Under the pieces are notes generated by a model that was not told the DNA's origin, did no database searches, and saw only the letters and a program-made list of their open reading frames with translations. The translations under genes and the position numbers were made by a program. Shown here one piece after another: positions 5,961 through 7,464 of a stretch of DNA of 7,464 nucleotides (the stretch's first letter is position 1; every line of letters begins with the position of its first letter). The stretch comes from Streptomyces rimosus subsp. rimosus (lineage in GTDB: Bacteria > Actinomycetota > Actinomycetes > Streptomycetales > Streptomycetaceae). The stretch is taken from positions 1 through 7,464 of the forward strand of contig NZ_JOCQ01000184.1 in NCBI RefSeq assembly GCF_000720725.1, given 5' to 3'.

Positions 5961-5975
5961 GCGAAGCAGCTTCGC
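5961..5975. repeat. Short hairpin GCGAAG-CAG-CTTCGC
   Basis: A perfect 6-bp stem with a 3-nt loop lies 12 nt after the stop codon of the 301-aa protein gene and just before the main terminator. It may protect the 3' end of the mRNA or assist termination. Confidence 0.4.
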
Positions 5976-5990
5976 CCATAACGCGGTTCG

Positions 5991-6022
5991 AGCGGCCCGC
6001 CGATCCCCGGCGGGCCGCTTTC
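5991..6022 (+). terminator. Terminator of the 301-aa protein gene
   Basis: Arms AGCGGCCCGCCG (5991-6002) and CGGCGGGCCGCT (6008-6019) pair perfectly over 12 bp around a 5-nt loop and are followed by TTTCC. It separates the two paralogous genes, so each probably has its own transcript, in line with the separate upstream dyads. Confidence 0.85.
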
Positions 6023-6084
6023 CGTATGGGCGGGAAGCCGTCTGTAACAGGTGCTCCCAGGAGTGATGGATTTCTGTTAAGTGG

Positions 6085-6098
6085 CCGTTACACAACAG
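6085..6098 (+). promoter_or_regulatory. Second copy of the CCGTTACACAAC element
   Basis: CCGTTACACAAC is identical to 4890-4901. The right half-site is AACAG, one mismatch from the perfect dyad upstream of the first paralog. GTTAA (6076-6080) and an inverted GTAAC (6044-6048) lie nearby. TACCTT (6124-6129) and CATAAG (6130-6135) are possible -10 sequences downstream, without a good -35. Confidence 0.5.
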
Positions 6099-6161
6099 CG
6101 GAGGGGCCGTCACGGCTGTCCCCTACCTTCATAAGTGCCGCACCGCACCGCAGCAGCTTCT

Positions 6162-6193
6162 GGCCCCACCCGTGGAGGACGGCGGATGTGGTC
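6162..6193 (+). promoter_or_regulatory. Conserved leader element with an out-of-frame ATG
   Basis: GGCCCCACCCGT (6162-6173) followed by GGAGG (6174-6178), ATG (6186) and TCTCGT repeats the arrangement at 4964-5000 upstream of the first paralog. The ATG is ideally spaced from GGAGG but is out of frame with the gene at 6232 and reads far into it. The two uORFs are in different frames relative to their genes, so conservation is at the nucleotide level. Confidence 0.4.
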
Positions 6194-6231
6194 TCGTCGC
6201 CGAACGGCCGACCATTCAACGGGGGTTACCC

Positions 6232-7341
6232 ATGACCGCATTGTCCGCACACCGCCGCACGCTGCGCACCGCCGTCGTGTCCGCGGCGCTGGGTGCCGCC
6301 CTGCTCGGCTCCGCCTCCGGCGCCTTCGCCGCGACGCCCGGCACCGCCGTGACGGCCGCTGCCGCGAAGCACGCCTCCGACGGTGCCGGCCGCTACGCGG
6401 GACAGCCGGTCTACATCGGCAGAGGCATGGTGGCCGTGCTGCGCAACGTGCCCTCGGCGGACGGCCCCGAGGCGTGGATCCGTTACGTCGGCCCGCAGTG
6501 GAAGTCCGGCGACCGGTACATGGTCCGGGTGCTCGGCCTCCTCGACCGTAACCACCCGACCGCGCAGATCAAGGGCCTGCACCTGCGTCTGTCCGGCGTC
6601 TCGGGCGCGTCGCCGACGCTGCACGTCGGCGGCGGCAGCCGCGCGAGGACCTATGCGCTGCCGAAGTCCGGCGCGCCGTCCACCGGCGGCAAGGAGGCCG
6701 GCAAGCGCGGTCAGGGCGGCAAGGAGGCCGGCGGGCACGCCGCCGTACCGACCACCCACAAGCCCGGCGGCACCGATTCCGAGCGCCGAAAGAGCTGCTC
6801 CGTCACCCGCCGCGTGGCCATCGGCGGCGGCACCCTCGCCGCCATGACCAACAGCTCCAAGGGGCCCAGGGTGACGTTCGAGGACGGCCCGGGCAACGCG
6901 GTGCCGGGCGCCTACCTCGACCGTACGCACCCGACGCTGGCCCGCTTCGGCGCGAAGATCGTCAGCCCGTACAGCGCCCGTCCCACGTTCCGCTTCAAGA
7001 TGCAGGGCGGCAGCTACCCGCCCGGCTACGCGAACTTCCCCGCGCTGCCCAAGGGCTGCGCGCCGGCCGCGAAGCCCGGCACGGGCGGTGCCTCCGGCGG
7101 TACGCACGCCGTCAAGGCCACCGAGAGCAAGGGCGCGGCCCCCGCCGGCGTGCAGGCCACCCCGACCAACACCCAGACCAAGACGCTGCCCAAGGGCGCC
7201 GTGGCCGCCGGTTACGACGCGCCGGAGGCGCCGGACACCACCCCGCTGTTCGCCGCGGGCGGCGCGTTCGCCGCGGCCGGTGCCGCGGGCGTCGTCTTCG
7301 CGGTACGCCGCCGCCGGCAGTCCGAGGGCTCGTGGTGCTGA
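6232..7341 (+). CDS. Secreted, membrane-anchored paralog with two copies of the shared domain
   Basis: The protein has 369 aa. The signal peptide (cleavage near GAFA, 30-33) closely matches that of the 301-aa neighbour. Module 1 (about 58-147) and module 2 (189-276) are diverged copies of one domain: both contain LDR.HPT (104-110 and 229-235), S..PT followed by GGS, and end ALPK. Module 2 is bounded by Cys189 and Cys276 as in the neighbour; module 1 lacks cysteines. Between them is a Gly/Lys linker with GGKEAG twice. A Pro/Ala/Thr-rich stalk (277-336) leads to a hydrophobic segment (about 339-357) and RRRR (359-362), a typical surface-anchor end. No LPXTG is present; LPKGA (319-323) is the nearest string. 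The ATG at 6232 has GGGGG (6221-6225) 6 nt upstream. The next gene overlaps its stop. Function is unknown; surface display is inferred. Confidence 0.87.
   Translation: MTALSAHRRTLRTAVVSAALGAALLGSASGAFAATPGTAVTAAAAKHASDGAGRYAGQPVYIGRGMVAVLRNVPSADGPEAWIRYVGPQWKSGDRYMVRVLGLLDRNHPTAQIKGLHLRLSGVSGASPTLHVGGGSRARTYALPKSGAPSTGGKEAGKRGQGGKEAGGHAAVPTTHKPGGTDSERRKSCSVTRRVAIGGGTLAAMTNSSKGPRVTFEDGPGNAVPGAYLDRTHPTLARFGAKIVSPYSARPTFRFKMQGGSYPPGYANFPALPKGCAPAAKPGTGGASGGTHAVKATESKGAAPAGVQATPTNTQTKTLPKGAVAAGYDAPEAPDTTPLFAAGGAFAAAGAAGVVFAVRRRRQSEGSWC
6685..6732 (+). repeat. Exact 18-bp direct repeat encoding GGKEAG
   Basis: GGCGGCAAGGAGGCCGGC occurs at 6685-6702 and 6715-6732, a 30-bp period. It lies inside the linker between the two modules of the 369-aa protein and may vary in number between strains. 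Confidence 0.8.
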
Positions 7342-7464
7342 GCGGGCGTCCCGCGGGGCGCCGGGCGGACCGCCTGCTGCCGGCGGCCTGTGTGCTCCTC
7401 CTGGCGCTCGGCGGCGTCCTGCTCGCCCGCGGCGCCCTGGGCGGCGGCGCCCCCTCCGTGGCGC
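7335..7464 (+). CDS. N-terminal fragment of a membrane-anchored protein (possible class F sortase), truncated by the window
   Basis: An open frame starts at GTG 7335 (or GTG 7332), overlapping the stop of the 369-aa protein gene by 7-10 bp, and runs off the window end. GAGGG (7324-7328) is 6 nt before GTG 7335, which favours that start. The 43 visible residues have an Arg-rich beginning (RPAGRRADR), then a hydrophobic segment of about 19 residues (LLPAACVLLLALGGVLLA), then a Gly-rich stretch: a signal anchor or signal peptide. Overlap with a gene whose product has a C-terminal anchor suggests a cell-envelope partner. From memory, class F sortase genes often follow such genes in Streptomyces and have this kind of N-terminus, but no catalytic residue is in view, so this is only a guess. 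Confidence 0.55.
   Translation, partial: MLSGRPAGRRADRLLPAACVLLLALGGVLLARGALGGGAPSVA

Noticed and set aside
6076..6091. MtrA binding site GTTAA-N6-GTTAC upstream of the 369-aa protein gene
   Set aside because: Half-site and spacing deviate from the reported GTTAC repeat and the first paralog has only one GTTAC; kept only as a hypothesis.
6232..6334. Twin-arginine export signal in the secreted proteins
   Set aside because: The RR of HRRTLRT is not followed by the usual F-L-K pattern and the paralog lacks the RR pair, so the Sec route is more likely.

Overview
The window is very GC-rich. It has Streptomyces-type codon use (almost only G/C in third positions), short intergenic gaps, GTG starts, Ala-rich signal peptides and at least one rare TTA leucine codon. 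All of this points to a Streptomyces or close relative, probably chromosomal. No RNA gene, insertion sequence, phage gene or CRISPR array is visible.

Left part (1-1367): a G-run tract next to a run of ten A's, two hairpins, a uridine-kinase-like P-loop kinase on the minus strand, and a divergent gene for a small secreted protein of unknown function. The two genes share a 140-bp intergenic region containing an AT-rich patch with a 9-bp direct repeat.

Middle part (1395-4793): a tightly packed minus-strand operon. It reads deoC (deoxyribose-phosphate aldolase), then a complete aldehyde dehydrogenase 2 nt downstream, then a truncated ALDH-like protein whose start overlaps the previous stop by 8 bp. 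Together this is deoxynucleoside catabolism: DeoC splits deoxyribose-5-phosphate into glyceraldehyde-3-phosphate and acetaldehyde, and the dehydrogenase can oxidise the aldehyde. The kinase nearby fits a nucleoside-salvage neighbourhood. The second ALDH-like protein lacks the catalytic domain. The pair looks like a two-gene version of the two-domain ALDH16 enzymes. deoC appears to be read from a leaderless promoter carrying a perfect 12-bp palindrome between -35 and -10. The operon ends at a strong hairpin shared with the convergent secreted-protein gene.

Right part (4794-7464): the least described region. Two adjacent plus-strand genes encode secreted proteins of 301 and 369 aa. They are diverged tandem duplicates, with matching signal peptides, matching upstream elements at the same distance from the start, and a shared domain of about 90 residues bracketed by two cysteines. 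The second protein carries this domain twice (the first copy without cysteines) and ends in a membrane anchor. A third gene starts overlapping its stop codon and encodes an N-terminal membrane segment before the window ends. It may be a sortase, but this cannot be shown here. The first duplicate has TTA as codon 4 where the second has TTG, suggesting that only the first depends on the bldA tRNA. This secreted, duplicated, possibly surface-anchored set is the best candidate for an undescribed system in the window.
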